A DNA stretch of 64,000 bases from Gnetum montanum. Its lineage: Eukaryota > Streptophyta > Gnetopsida > Gnetales > Gnetaceae. The stretch is from positions 184,910-248,909 of the forward strand of contig MNCI01037977.1 in assembly GCA_015680685.1 (NCBI GenBank). The letters are read 5' to 3'. Below are positions 23,806 to 35,349 of the stretch, one piece after another. The notes beneath the pieces were generated by a model that saw only the letters and a program-made list of their open reading frames with translations, did no database searches and was not told the origin of the DNA. Each line of letters begins with the position of its first letter. Within the stretch, counting starts at the first letter, position 1. Made by a program: the position numbers and the translations under genes.

Positions 23806-25511
23806 TGTGCTGACCGGAATCATCGACGTGAGGCTAGAAAGGAAAAACAAACACCGAAAGATTGTCGGAGAGACACAGCTGACCCTGCCTTTGTGTGAGG
23901 GCAAGCTGGAAAAAAAATAAAGGTAGAGTACCTTGGATGGTCTACACACAAATCAACCAAGGACTTCCCTGAGCGTAAGCTACGGCTTGCGTTGTGGTTA
24001 TCGTAACTGGTGACGTATGAAATGTAAACAAAGAATAAATGAATTGTATTGTAATGGAAGGCAATAATGAACTATATTGTATTGCTTAACAAGGATGTGC
24101 ACCGGTCAAAGCGTAGTTGCATGTATGGATGGAAAGTCAAGCACTAAGCTCTGGAGTGATGTGTTTACAAGTGCTTGGATGCTAGGAGTCACGTGCGCTC
24201 GAGCGTCCAAAGTTTCTAGTCGATGCTCCCAAAGCCATCAACTTCCAAAACTGCCAACCCTGTTCATGTGAATGGATGGGGTATTTATAAGGTTTGGCTA
24301 GGCTCAAGTGCGGAATTCATGGATGAGATCAATGGCTAAGAGATGAGAGGCAAACAGATCATGTAACAGGTGTTTGATGGACAGTTGCATATGAATTGGA
24401 TGTGCGTAGGTAGGCTACATTCTTGACTGGATGCACTGTATCTTACAATGTGTATTGGCTTATGCAAGCTAACTTACACCCATAGAAACAAATAAAATTT
24501 GGAGCATAAGATCTTGAAAAGCTCACAAATGGTGAAAATTTACAATAAAAATGATGGTGTACAACAAGAGAAATAGACCCCGGTTCGCTTGGAACTTCTC
24601 GATCCATGGATTGACTGCTGCATGGTGCTGATGTGAGCATTTTTGTGGCTGTTTGAGGCATTTTTTTTTCACAAAAGCTTCTAGCATGAGTTTATTTTGT
24701 CTTGGCATGTCCTCAGCATGTGTTTGGTATGCTTTTGACTGGGCGTGATCAGTACTCACGCTGCAAATGTGAGCTCAGCATGACCTGAGCGTGACCTAGG
24801 CATGAGTAAGATGAAAATGATACATTGCACACCAATTTTTGATCTTTGAAGCTTGTTCTTTAAGTGAAATAATTTCCTGACTGTGGTTGACCCTAAGAGT
24901 GAACTACATGTTGAAAACTGAGCTTGGGTGTGCCTCGATTTGAGCGACTTTTGGTAGCTCACGTTGGGCTCATGCTACCAGCGTGAGCTGAGCATGACCT
25001 GAGCATGAGTAATAAAATCTTTGTGATTTTGGACTTGAAGTCTAGAATTCTGGAGGCTGGGACTTGAAGTAGTCATCAATGGACCTTGGGGGTGACTTGC
25101 ACCTTCGAAATCAAACCATTTTAACTTGGTTTTGAGGCTCTTGGAGTTTGTTCATGCTGGGTTTGATCAGTACTCATGCTGGACTCACATTGCCAGCGTG
25201 AGTTGAATGTGACTTGAGCGTGACCTCAGCATGACTAAGAAACTTTGTGCAAATTGGCTCAAAATCCAAACTCCCGAATGCTAAAATTTGAAGTGGACAA
25301 CAGTGGCCCTATGAAGATGACTGGCACCCTTAGATTGGACCATCTTTGACTTGATCTTGAAGTTGCTGGAGTTGCTCATGCTAAGGCAAAGCCTGGCTTG
25401 ACAAGCTCAGCATGAGTTCCATGCCTTAGTCAAATGTTTGCCTCCAAAAAGCTCAAAAAGCTCTGGTTTGTTCTAGTTTCATAGTGTTAGGCCGAAATTA
25501 GTGGTGTTTCA
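23806..25511 (-). repeat. 5' LTR of element B
   Basis: It is the partner of 15141-16859, with matching ends and U3 tandem repeats. It ends at TTTCA (25507-25511), flanked by target base copy GTACG. Confidence 0.88.
24281..24290 (-). promoter_or_regulatory. TATA box, element B 5' LTR
   Basis: The minus strand reads TTATAAATAC within CCAAACCTTATAAATACCCC. Being in the 5' LTR, this would have driven the genomic RNA. Confidence 0.7.
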
Positions 25512-26192
25512 GTACGAAATCCATGAAAATAGACATGCACCTAGGCAAATAGAAAGGCACAAAGAATATCAAATTTCCTTGAAGCCACACCTTGTTTAAG
25601 CCTTTGAGTCCTTTCCAATAATGGAAACTACCAAAGTCACAAATTTATTAAAGTTGTGTTAATGAAAAAGGAACTGCATGTTTCCAAAACAAGGAAAACT
25701 ATAGAGTTTGTGGATGGGTGGATGTTGTGGACTCATTGCCTATTGCATGAAAAATAAACCATGTCCTAATTATCTGTAATGAAATTTAAAGCTGGAAACT
25801 AGACACCAACAATCAAATAACAAAAATAGTACCACCATTGAGCATTGCATTACCAATGTACTTGGCACTTATTAACAAAAAGTTAGAAAATAACACCAAA
25901 TAAAGTAAAAGAAAACATAAAAGTTTAAAATATTCAAGAAATAGTAATTGTACTAACAATGGTGTAAAACAAAATTAGAAAAGATTAAAAACATGAAAAA
26001 AAAGATGTAAAATAAAGAATGTGTAAAATAAAAAGTTATAAAAAAATGTGTAAAACAAAAAGTTGAAAAACTAAGGAGCCACTTATATGGTTAGCATGGG
26101 TGGCCATCTCCCCCATGACTAAGTTGAAAGGAGGAGATTCGAAATATTGAGCATGGTTGTCCATTCGATGAGGCATTTATTGTATTAGCTCA
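25512..26192 (-). other. Element C 3' non-coding region, right part
   Basis: It continues from 15140 once B is removed. It is A-rich and carries a conserved polypurine motif complement (CCATCTCCCCCATGACTAAG, about 26110-26129). Element E is inserted at its right edge; the pol 3' end continues at 33529. Confidence 0.65.
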
Positions 26193-26957
26193 TGATGAGC
26201 CACGATATCGCATCCTACCTCATTGCCTATAAATAAGAGGCGAGTGCACTTGGTTTGCATAGTTAGTCTTAGTTCCTTACCCAAAATATTTCCTTTTCTC
26301 CCTCTCAGAGTTAGAACTATTTTTGCATGCCCGTAGTAGGAGTCATAAAGTGAACGGATCTTTATTTGAGTATTGTGTACCTGAGCACACCTTGTGTACG
26401 ATAATAAAGACAAACTTTGTGATAAACCTTGCAACATACAGAATAGATTAATTAATGTTAATTACTATTACTTAATGCTTTCCTTAGTGAATGAATGATT
26501 CTCTCTCACTCTACAACTCTCCTAAGTAAGCACACATAGTACGATCACTTTGAGCATGCGTGTAACACTTGGTAACCCAATAACAATTAGCGTTTAATAA
26601 TCCCAGTAGTGTTGCACTGGTTCAGAATGTGTATGGCAAGTGAGAACATATACTGGTGTTAGGATCAGTTAGAGCCTAGTTAACAAGTAGTCAAATTAAA
26701 TTAGTTACTTAGTTATCTCTCTCCTCCATTATTAGTAGTAGGACATAAAAACACATAAAAAGTATACAAATCATATGCCTCAAGTTTACTTAACCATACA
26801 ATCGTGACATACAAGTAAGCTTGGGAAGACAATGATTGATCAACCCATTCTTGTTTCACAAAGGCGCATAGGCACTTAGTCCTTGGAATTTGACTGGATC
26901 GTGCGTGGACACTCATATTCGTATGGTTTGAGTGTAGGGATACCTCACTATTCATCA
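26193..26957 (+). repeat. 5' LTR of element E
   Basis: It starts TGATGAGCCACGATATCGCA and ends CTATTCATCA. A TATA box (TATAAATAA, 26228-26236) lies close to the 5' end because the U3 is very short: one GATATC site and no 33-bp array. Confidence 0.87.
26228..26236 (+). promoter_or_regulatory. TATA box, element E 5' LTR
   Basis: TATAAATAA in the context GCCTATAAATAAGAGG. It is repeated in the 3' LTR (about 32830-32838). Confidence 0.7.
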
Positions 26958-26958
26958 T

Positions 26959-26976
26959 TGGTGCTGTTGTCGAGGA
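26959..26976 (+). other. Primer-binding site of element E
   Basis: TGGTGCTGTTGTCGAGGA lies one base after the 5' LTR. It is a C-to-T decayed form of the common plant Ty3/gypsy site. Confidence 0.8.
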
Positions 26977-27094
26977 CTTTGTTGTTTGTGCACTAACCAA
27001 AACATAGGAAATTTTCACATCATTGGAATGAACCCTTGGGATTGGTTAAAGAAAAATAATAAATAAGAATACATTGCACATTGAATAGAAAATC

Positions 27095-29090
27095 ATGTCT
27101 CCTTCTTCGTATGAAAGTGTTTCACCACCTAGGTATGATACAGGGAATAATTGGAGACGTAGTACACATGATAATCTGCTAGTCCCTTAATGGTTTCATG
27201 TGGTATATGTTCATCCCAATGAATATGTACCAAACTTTACCTTTATCCTTGACCAGGATAAACAACTATGTTGGTGAGATTTAGAAGGTAACATAGTGTT
27301 ACCTCCTGATTGCTTTGTCCCAGGCATGCTTTTTTATGATCTCACACGAATTGGTATGCAGCACTTATAGGTAGAGTACGTTGAGCATGATCATGACTTG
27401 AGAGAGTATCGACCCACGGAGGCATAGTGTCAAAGGGATTTGCAATAGAAGAGCTATCATCAATCCATGAAGGGAAAGTTATTGTAGAATGTCCCACATG
27501 TCCTAAGCAAAAATAAGGGTGGTGAACCTACCTTAGGTAGTTTCCCACATAATGATGTTCCTCCCATTGACTTCGATCAAGGGGTTGTGTACCAGAATCT
27601 TTACTCAACTATCCAAAACCCAGATTCTGGTACCGACAAACATAAAGGGTTTGAAAAAGGAACATGAACACATGACAAAGATGGACATTCAAATTGTAAC
27701 TGCGATTAGGGCTGTGACCACCGAAGAGAAGGAAGCAGACATCACCATTGTGATGGTTCTCCTTCTTCTTTACCTTTATCATCTCCTTCACTCTCTCCTT
27801 CAAGATCTAGACATAGTCATAAGGAAAAGGACCATGAAGATAAGGGTAAGTGAAATGGGAGCCGTAGACAAAATAGTTGAGAAAGGGGATGAGGGCACTC
27901 GAGAGAAACACACTATGAAAGAAGGGAGAGTAGGGAACAACATAGGCATCATAGACACCATAGACAGGACAATCACGATGAACCCTAAACCCTAAACCTT
28001 GCCTATCCAAAAATTAGCATTAGAAGTATCAGCAAAGGTAAACCAAATGTGGGATTCCCTAGATAGATTTCAAACCATTCTCAAAATAGTAGAGGAGTCT
28101 AGAGAGTAAGGTAGTGATCGTGAAAAAAGAAAAAATAGAGAAACTGAAGATGCATGTAACAAGGGTAAGGGCACAGTTGCCATTATTGAAGAGGTTGTGG
28201 ATTCAGATACAGATAATGATAGTGGATGTGATATGCAAATATGACCATCCTAAGGGATGTTTCCCTATAATCTCACATTTTCAGGAGTCTGGGATGTATG
28301 CACTCAACCCATGATTAAAAAAAAGGCAAATACCCTAAATGTTACCTTATCCTCAAGGTAACTCAAGATAGTTCCACCAACCCTTAATGTATTATCCAAG
28401 TGGAACTCCATGACAACTGATCGAGCAATATGAACAATGGTAGTACCCACAAGCATGGGGATTGCCACCACCAAGGCAACAGTATCTTTACCGACAACTT
28501 GACCCATATGGATATTACGTGCAGTAGCCAGTTTCTCCCCNTGACAACTGATCGAGCAATATGAACAATGGTAGTACCCACAAGCATGGGGATTGCCACC
28601 ACCAAGGCAACAGTATCTTTACCGGCAACTTGACCCATATGGATATTACGTGCAGTAGCCAGTTTCTCCCCTCTATTAGTCACATTACTCCTCAACCTCA
28701 CTACCAAGCTCATGAGTATTATAGGACTCCTTCTCCTAGGGGCGATGTTCCACAAACATACCATCCTTTTCATTCGGCTGCACCTCTTCCACCCTTAACT
28801 CCATTACCACCTGCTCCAGCTATGTAGGGTGAAATCCCTACCTAGCTGCAACAACATAATGCCACAAGAGCTATTAACCCTCAACCTACTATTGGTTCTA
28901 AAAACTGCATAAAGAAAAAACCTTTCTTTAGAACCAATTGTCCAACTAAGCCCTTGCAACCACAAGCGATTGATTCTTCGACCGCCTCACTATCACTTGA
29001 AGCTTCGGAGCTATCTTCAACCCAAAAACTACACTCAACGCATACAGTCATGTTAACTCATGCTGTCACCAATTAAATAAAAGTTGGCCA
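27095..29090 (+). pseudogene. gag: Element E gag, broken
   Basis: The start is MSPSSYESVSPPRYD at 27095. The N-terminus and an Arg/Ser/His-rich stretch (about 27640-27980) match gag of C. The capsid core, recognisable in F and G, is largely missing here, so an internal deletion is likely. The knuckle region near 28215-28260 keeps YDHPKG but is shifted by a two-base loss. The Pro/Tyr/Gln-rich C-terminus spans an N gap with a duplicated 130 bp (28411-28671). Confidence 0.65.
28411..28671. repeat. 130-bp duplication around a single N
   Basis: 28411-28540 and 28542-28671 are the same sequence with one visible mismatch, separated by one N at 28541. This is probably an unmerged contig overlap rather than a biological repeat. 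Confidence 0.85.
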
Positions 29091-29097
29091 TCTTCCT

Positions 29098-29544
29098 AGG
29101 AAATTCTCTAATCCTAGGAGTCCTTTGATATATCTACAAATTGCTGAAAATGAGCCGTGCAAAGCTCTTTTGTATGTAGGTTCTAGTGTCAACTTGATTT
29201 CTCAAGAAATGTACAAAGCTTGGAACCTACCTCCACTAAAAAAGAGTAACATTCATTTAGAGTTGGCTGACCAGTCCATCACTATCCCGTCGGGACTAGT
29301 GGAGGACATTGTCACCACTGTTTGTGGGTGGTCATATCCAGCTAACTTCCTAGTGATTCAAGTAAACAATGGTAAGGGAGACTTCCCAATCATAATGGGA
29401 AGAGCATGGCTAAGCATAGTTGACACATGCCTAGGAATCCATGATCTTTCCCTAGAAATATCAAAGGAAAATACATTTGGAAAGATCAAGAAGAAAAAAT
29501 TTCCATGCATCGCATACAGTGACTCAGGGTGTAATAGTGTGTAG
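29098..29544 (+). pseudogene. Element E protease, active site lost
   Basis: This is a retropepsin-like domain that would process Gag-Pol. SPLIYLQIAENEPCKALLYV leads into GSSVNLIS: the expected catalytic Asp (LLDLGSS in element C) is Tyr here. Later parts (LELADQSITIPSGLVEDI and FPIIMGRAWLS) match element C closely and fit the protease fold. A stop follows at 29542. Confidence 0.75.
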
Positions 29545-29823
29545 AAGTCATAGTTCGTGTAACGTTTAACATTGCCTGCATGCAACCAATGTGCACAAGT
29601 GACTAATATACAAAGATGCCTGTATGCAGTAGCCATAAGACAAGAAGGCACCTAGTGGCTGATAGTTGATCAAGAGAGTAGTTCAACTATATGCATAGGA
29701 CCAACTAAGGGTTTGACTTGTGCTTACATCGATAGCATAGACACATTAGAGCAAGTCCATCTCCAACTTCTAAGTCTTGACCTTGAAAATATCAACTGGG
29801 GGAAGTTGGAAATCCCTGATAAG

Positions 29824-30832
29824 TTTACGTAAGAGCCCCTTGAGCTAAAACCATTGCCCATTAGTATGGAATACACATTTCTTAAAAATGGAAAATTGGT
29901 AATTATTAATGCGAAGCTTGCTCCTCAACAAAAAGAAAGACTGCTGAAAGTCATAAAAAAATTGTCGAAAGCCTTCACTTTGTCATATCTTGAATTAATT
30001 GGAATAGATCCTAGGATATGCCAACATAGAATTTACACCGATCCCTCCATGAAGCCTCGAAGATAACTACAGAGGCAATTGAACCCAAAGCTAAAACAAG
30101 TAGTTAAGGAAGAAATTAAACAACTTCTAAAAGCTGGGTTCATCTACTCCATTACTGATAGCAAATGGGTTAGCCCCTTAGTTATAGTGCCCAAAAAGGA
30201 AGGCAAATGGAGAATGTGCATAGATTTTAGGCTACTAAATATGGCAACATTCAAAGACCACTTTTCATTGCCATTCATAGACCAAATCTTAGACATCATT
30301 GCAGGGAATCACTACTATAGTTTTCTGGATGGGTACAGTCGGTACAACCAGATACAAATAGCCCCAGAAGGCCAAGCCAAGACTATGTTCACCAGTCCTT
30401 GGGGAACATTTGCATATAAATAAATATTGTTTGGCTTATGTAATGCCCCTGCAACATTTCAACAATTAGTTTTAAGCATATTCCAATAGTAGATAGGAAA
30501 TGGTATGGAAGTCTTCATGGACGACTTCTCCATTTACGAAGCAAACTTTGATCAAGCCTTGGACTAGTTAGAGCAAGTATTAAAATGATGTGTAGAAATC
30601 AATTTAAGGCTCAATTGGCAAAAAAGACATTTAATGGTCCAAGAAGGTATAGTATTAGGGAATAAGATCTCACAAATAGGGATAGAGGTAGACCCCGAAA
30701 AGATTAAAGTTATCCAAGGAATTACTTGACAGCCTGAAACTGTAAAAGATATCCAATCATTCCTTGGACATACTGGCTATTATAGATCCTTCCATGAGCT
30801 TAGAATAGCTAGTACTCATACTACCTTTGTTG
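29824..30832 (+). pseudogene. Element E reverse transcriptase, truncated
   Basis: The RT copies element RNA into DNA. In order: AGFIYSITDSKWVSPLVIVP and EGKWRMCIDFRLLN (fingers), FLDGYSRYNQIQIAP (motif A, Asp kept, near 30321-30345), SPWGTFAYK, and VFMDDFSIYE (the catalytic FMDD, 30511-30530). The thumb and connection end at IQSFLGHTGYYRSF, then the sequence passes at about 30833 straight into 3' non-coding DNA. RNase H and integrase are deleted. Stops occur at 30064, 30421 and later. Confidence 0.85.
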
Positions 30833-32794
30833 GTGAACAACCTTACTCGCTATTTTGGATCTCCTCTTTCCAACTCAGTTGTGGGGGAGATGGCCACCAA
30901 TGCTAACCATTCTAAGTCCTTAGCTCTTTTTATATTTTTTTTACACATTTCTTCAATCTTTCTTATTTTTTTTACACCATCATTCACATTTTTACTATTT
31001 CCTTGTTTGGTTGATCTACTTTCATTCGTCATATAATAAGTGCTCCTGATTGTGGATTGAATTATATACTATTGCTTGCTAATGTTTGGTTTTTACCTTT
31101 GAATTATGATGCTAATATTATGATATGGTTCTTTTGATAGAATAGGAAATGAGTCCACGTTGTCCATTCATCCATTCAACTCTATGGTCTCCCTTGGCTT
31201 GGAATTATACAGTCCCTTTTTTTCTAATCAACTTCTTAATTAATTGGTGGCTTGGTATTTTTGAAACTAGAGGAGGAACTCAATGGTTGAAACAGATGTG
31301 ACTTCAAGGGGATTCAATGCATTTGTGCTAGCCATTCTCTTGGGTGCTTGGATGCTTTTTCTTAGGTTTTTCGCCATTCTGCCATCGATCAAATATCAGG
31401 AAGTTGAGTGAATAAAAATAAGTCTTTGCATGGTGTGGTTCTCATGTGAAAAAAACAAAAAAATAGTGGGAATTCAAGGCACACCCCTTACACATAATAA
31501 ATAAATATGGGCTACAAGCACTAGTTATGGCACTAGAAAGACATGTTACATTGCCTGAAGGTTCCTTATAACTAAGGCTCTTTCTCGCTTCCTACTTCTC
31601 CATCTTGCTCTCCTTGGAATGGTGGTGATTCTTTGGAGAATAATTTTTGTTGCTTCAAGGGGATGGATTGGCCAAGTGTATTGATGTGAGGTCATTGAAT
31701 GTGGTTAGTTTGAGTTCAGATTTAGAATGAGTTCTACTTAGTCACATTAACCATGACATACACAAGGGACTTTACACAACTTTGCTCTTGGGATTCCATT
31801 TCATTTCTACTCTCCATCTTTCTTTCCATTTTCCACCTCATTGCTAGTTTTATGATTAGTCCATATCTTGGTTGATGCATTATTTTTCCTTGGTAACTTC
31901 TTGTGGGTAAGTTTTTAACTCTTGCTTCCAAATGACATTCCTAAAGCCTACGGACTCTTTGGTTTGTGGGTTTGTCAGGGCATAAAGGGCATGAGCCTAC
32001 TTTGGGGAGGATCCACTGGCATTCCTTTTTGGTGCAATTGTTAAGTTCTTTCCTTAAACATTCTCTGCAATCAACCATTTCTCATTTCATCCCCATCTTT
32101 GACATCCATTTTATTGGCGTTATCGTTGTTATTTTTTCCATCTTTCTTATTCCTTATATTTTTCCATCTTATTGCTACCAGAGGTTCGCTCTTAGCTGTG
32201 GGGGCCCTATCACAAAATTTTTTAATTTCTCCATTCTACTACTTGCCTAACACCTACACCTTGGGTAGTTACTAGTAATAAACCTCTAACCTAGTTTCTG
32301 TCATAACCACAACCCAGCCAATGTGCTTTATATCAAGGCAAGGTATCAACTACATTATGGTTTACTTATCCTTGCTCATTCGTGACTGTGTTGTGTGTGT
32401 AGATGGCGATTACATGAACTATGGACTGGAATAGGAGGAAGCACTCAGGATGGACTGGAGCTAGAATGTTTACGTCGGGAACAAGTCTAGTCGCGTGGCT
32501 ATGGATAAACAATGGAGGGTGCAATCTCGGCATTGGCAAGAAGATGCATCATTTTCTTTTCTCTCTCTTTTTCTCTTCAAGCTATCAAGTGCAGGTTTGG
32601 ATGTCATCCATGTATAGTGTTCATCACAAAGGGCATGAACACCAATGTTGTAATATGTTTATCGATCCGATCACCAGGCACTTTGAGTCTATTATTCCTT
32701 GTCACTGTTAGTTTTCATTCAATCAATAATCCCATACCCTCCCAATATTTTTGTAAGGAACTAAAGGATGAGTTTTCATTCAGTCATGGGGGTA
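30833..32794 (+). other. Element E 3' non-coding region
   Basis: No coding sequence. It carries polypurine-like motifs at about 30875-30892 (CAGTTGTGGGGGAGATGG), 32196-32206 and 32781-32794 (CAGTCATGGGGGTA); the last abuts the 3' LTR and is the functional position. Confidence 0.65.
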
Positions 32795-33528
32795 TGATGA
32801 GCTACGATATCGCATCCTACCTCATTACCTATAAATAAGAGATGGATGCACTTGGTTTGCATAGTTAGTCTTAGTCCCTTACCCAAAATCTTTCCTTTTC
32901 TCCCTCTCAAAGTTAGAATTATTTTTGCGTGCCCACAGTAGAAGTCATAAAGTGAACGAATATTTATTCGAGCATTGTGTACTTGAGCACACCTTGTGTA
33001 TGGCAATAAAGACAAACTTTGTGATAAACCTTGCAGCATACAGAATAGATTAATTAATGTTAATTACGGTTACTTAATGCTTTCCTTAGTTACTTAATGA
33101 TTCTCTCTCACCCTAAAAGTCTCCTAAGTAACCACACACAGTACAATCACTTTGAGCATACGTGTAACACTTGGTAACCTAGTAACCATTAGCGTTTGGT
33201 AATCCTAATAGTGTTGCATTGGTTCAGGATGTGTACAACAAGTGAGAATAGATACTGGTGTTAGGATTAGTTAGAGCCTAGTTAATAAGTAGTCAAATTA
33301 AATTAGTTACTTAGTTATCTCTCTCCCCCCTTATTATAAAAATCATATGCCTCAAATTTTCTTAACCATACAATCGTGACATATAAGTAAGCTTGGGAAG
33401 ACAACGATTGATCAACCCATTCTTGTTCCACAAAGGCGCATAGGCACATAGTCCTTGGAATTCAACCGGATCATGCATGGATGCTCGTATTCATATGGTT
33501 GAGCAAAGGAATACCTCACCACTCATCA
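32795..33528 (+). repeat. 3' LTR of element E
   Basis: It starts TGATGAGCTACGATATCGCA and ends CCACTCATCA. It pairs with 26193-26957. It is about 30 bp shorter, the difference lying near 33335, where the partner has a purine/AT-rich stretch. Confidence 0.87.
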
Positions 33529-34680
33529 GTTAGCTTATGCTCATAGAAAGGTTTAATTTGTTGGGATGTTGACTAGCTATTTCTTGTTTGGGCACTTAGG
33601 CTTGTAGATCATGATGGCCCCACAAGGAAAAGTCTTGTAAATGATGTAAGGTCCTTTCCATAACATTTGGAACTTAGTTCCTTGAGGTATGTATGTGCGG
33701 TTCTAGTAGAGAACCTTATTTCCCAATTGGAATTCAACTTTTCTGATTTTTAGGTCATGACACTTTTTGTTGTAGGCCTTGTGCAACTCGTTAGATGATA
33801 GGACTATGAATCGATTTTCATCTAAGGTTGAGATTCATTAGTCTTTCTTTTTGGGCTAGACTTAAGTCAAGGTCAAGGTCACAAGTAGTTGAAAGTGTAT
33901 AGAGCTTAGATTGAATAGGAAGTGTTGGTAAATTTTGATACACAAGCTCATAGGGAGAGTAGCCTATAGGAAGTTTTCATGTTGAGTGGTAGGCCCAAAG
34001 GGCATCGTTGAGTTTTATGCTCTAGTCTTTCCTATACTTTCTAATAGTTCTTGTTAGTATTCTTGTGATTTCCCTCTTGGTAACCTCAGCTTGACCATTA
34101 GCTTGGGGATGGTAAGGTGTTGTGAGTTTATGTTCAACCCCGAAGTATTGCATGAGCTTTTGAAAGGTAGTTCTTGTAAAGTAAGTTCCATTATTAGAAA
34201 TTAATGCATGTGGTACACCAAATCTATTTACAACATTTTGTTGTAAAAATTGAGTAGTAGTAGAAGATGTACAGTTGATGATGGCTGCTGCTTCTACCCA
34301 TATTGTACAATAGTCAACAATGACTATGATGTACACCTTTCCATTTGACATGGGTATGATGGGACCCATGAAGTCAATGCCCCATATGTTGAAGGGTTCC
34401 AGTGGTTGAATCCATTGTTGAGGTTTCTTCATTCGAGCAATCATTCCACCATCTCATTGGCATCATTCACAAGAGTGGAAAAATGGTGAGCATCCCTAAA
34501 GATTGTTGGCCAATAGTACCCTACCATCATGGTTGTAATGGCCATGTGTCTCCTAGCATAGTGTCTTCCACAAGGACCTTCATGAGCATCTTGGAGAATG
34601 TGTAGTTGATCAGCATTAGGGACACACCAATGAACTAGGCCATTGACGCACACCTTGTAGAGGTGTTCATTGATCTCCAT
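33529..34680 (-). pseudogene. Element C integrase, broken
   Basis: Integrase joins element DNA to the chromosome. The N-terminal zinc-binding part has AHEGPCGRHY (two His); the Cys pair is present but in another frame and split by stops near 34440-34455. The core has FNIWGIDFMGPI (first Asp), ALISNNGTYF (Asn where the second Asp is expected) and NGQAEVTKREI (Glu). The C-terminal part past 34022 keeps a decayed DALWAY...PIGYSPYELV segment. Element E interrupts the downstream end at 33529. Confidence 0.85.
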
Positions 34681-34689
34681 GAAGTGTTT

Positions 34690-35345
34690 TACCTAGGGAA
34701 GAAACTCTTGTTTCTTCTAGTGATCCAACCCTTATGGCATCTCTTGGTTGAGAAGATAGGTGAGAATGCCATCATACCATTTAGGCTCATTAGAAGATTG
34801 TTCAATTATAGCCCCAACAGAGTGAAGTTCATTAGGAAACATATTAGATGGTGGATCTTTTTCCTCTTTGTCATCCCATTGCAATCGAGACAAGTGATTA
34901 GCGATCACATTCTTAGTGCCCTTTCGATCTACCATCATAAGATTGAATTCCTGTAAGATCACTAGCCACTTTATGACACGAGGGCTCATCGTTGGCTTAT
35001 TCATTAGGAATTGGATGGCACTATGATTTGTATGCATAAACACCTTGTATCCAAGCACATAATGCCTGAATTTTTCTAGAGAAAACACCATTGCCATAAA
35101 CTCTTTCTTTGTAGTGATGTAGTTTGGTTGTGCACCCACAATGCTTCGCTCTAGTGTAGTGGATGTAGTATGGACATTTCTTGTCATCTAACTACGTCAG
35201 GATAGCTCCCAAAGCATAATTTGATGCATTTTTCATGATATGAAACGACCTAAACTAATCAGGTACTTGTATAATTGGAGTTTTTAGAAGTTTCTCCTTC
35301 AGCTATTAGAGCTTTTTCACATTTTGCAGTCTAGACAAAGGAAGA
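34690..35345 (-). pseudogene. Element C RNase H, broken
   Basis: RNase H degrades the RNA strand during reverse transcription. The reading 35187-34732 contains QPNYITTKKEFMAMVFSLEK, FRHYVLGYKVFMHTNHSA (expected HTDHSA, so one Asp is Asn), SPRVIKWLVILQEFN and NVIANHLSRL, the usual end of this domain in plant Ty3/gypsy pol. The N-terminal part (35188-35345) is shifted and contains stops. Confidence 0.82.
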
Positions 35346-35349
35346 ATCT

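Larger units (their letters stand above)
15141..25511 (-). mobile_element. Element B: Tat-like LTR retrotransposon lacking RT and integrase
   Basis: LTRs of about 1.7 kb (15141-16859 and 23806-25511) start TGTGCTGACC and end GTGGTGTTTCA as printed. Target-site bases GTAAG (15136-15140) and GTACG (25512-25516) match 4/5. The 6.9 kb interior holds, on the minus strand, a primer site, a minisatellite, gag, a protease-like domain and a long non-coding region. No RT, RNase H or integrase was found, so it depends on another element. Gag and protease resemble Tat/Ogre-type Ty3/gypsy elements. It is a different family from C, D, E, F and G. Confidence 0.85.
26193..33528 (+). mobile_element. Element E: gag-protease-RT LTR retrotransposon, integrase deleted
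   Basis: LTRs 26193-26957 and 32795-33528 flank a primer site, gag, protease, truncated RT and a 3' non-coding region with a good polypurine tract (CATGGGGGTA). Its flanks are element C sequence: 3' non-coding on the left, integrase on the right. No exact target-site duplication is seen (GCTCA against GTTAG). RNase H and integrase are missing, so it is defective. The LTRs differ at roughly one in twelve positions in the first 120 bases by eye. Confidence 0.87.

Noticed and set aside
27552-27995. 147-residue open frame in element E
   Set aside because: It is a shifted reading of the Arg/Ser-rich gag segment, seen by alignment with C, D and F.
27981-27998. Telomere-like CCCTAAACCCTAAACC in element E gag
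   Set aside because: Only about two and a half units, inside a gag region with no array or subtelomeric context.
26186-33543. Exact target-site duplication for element E
   Set aside because: Flanks GCTCA and GTTAG do not match; TTAGCT occurs on both sides but not at the LTR edges, so no duplication is claimed.
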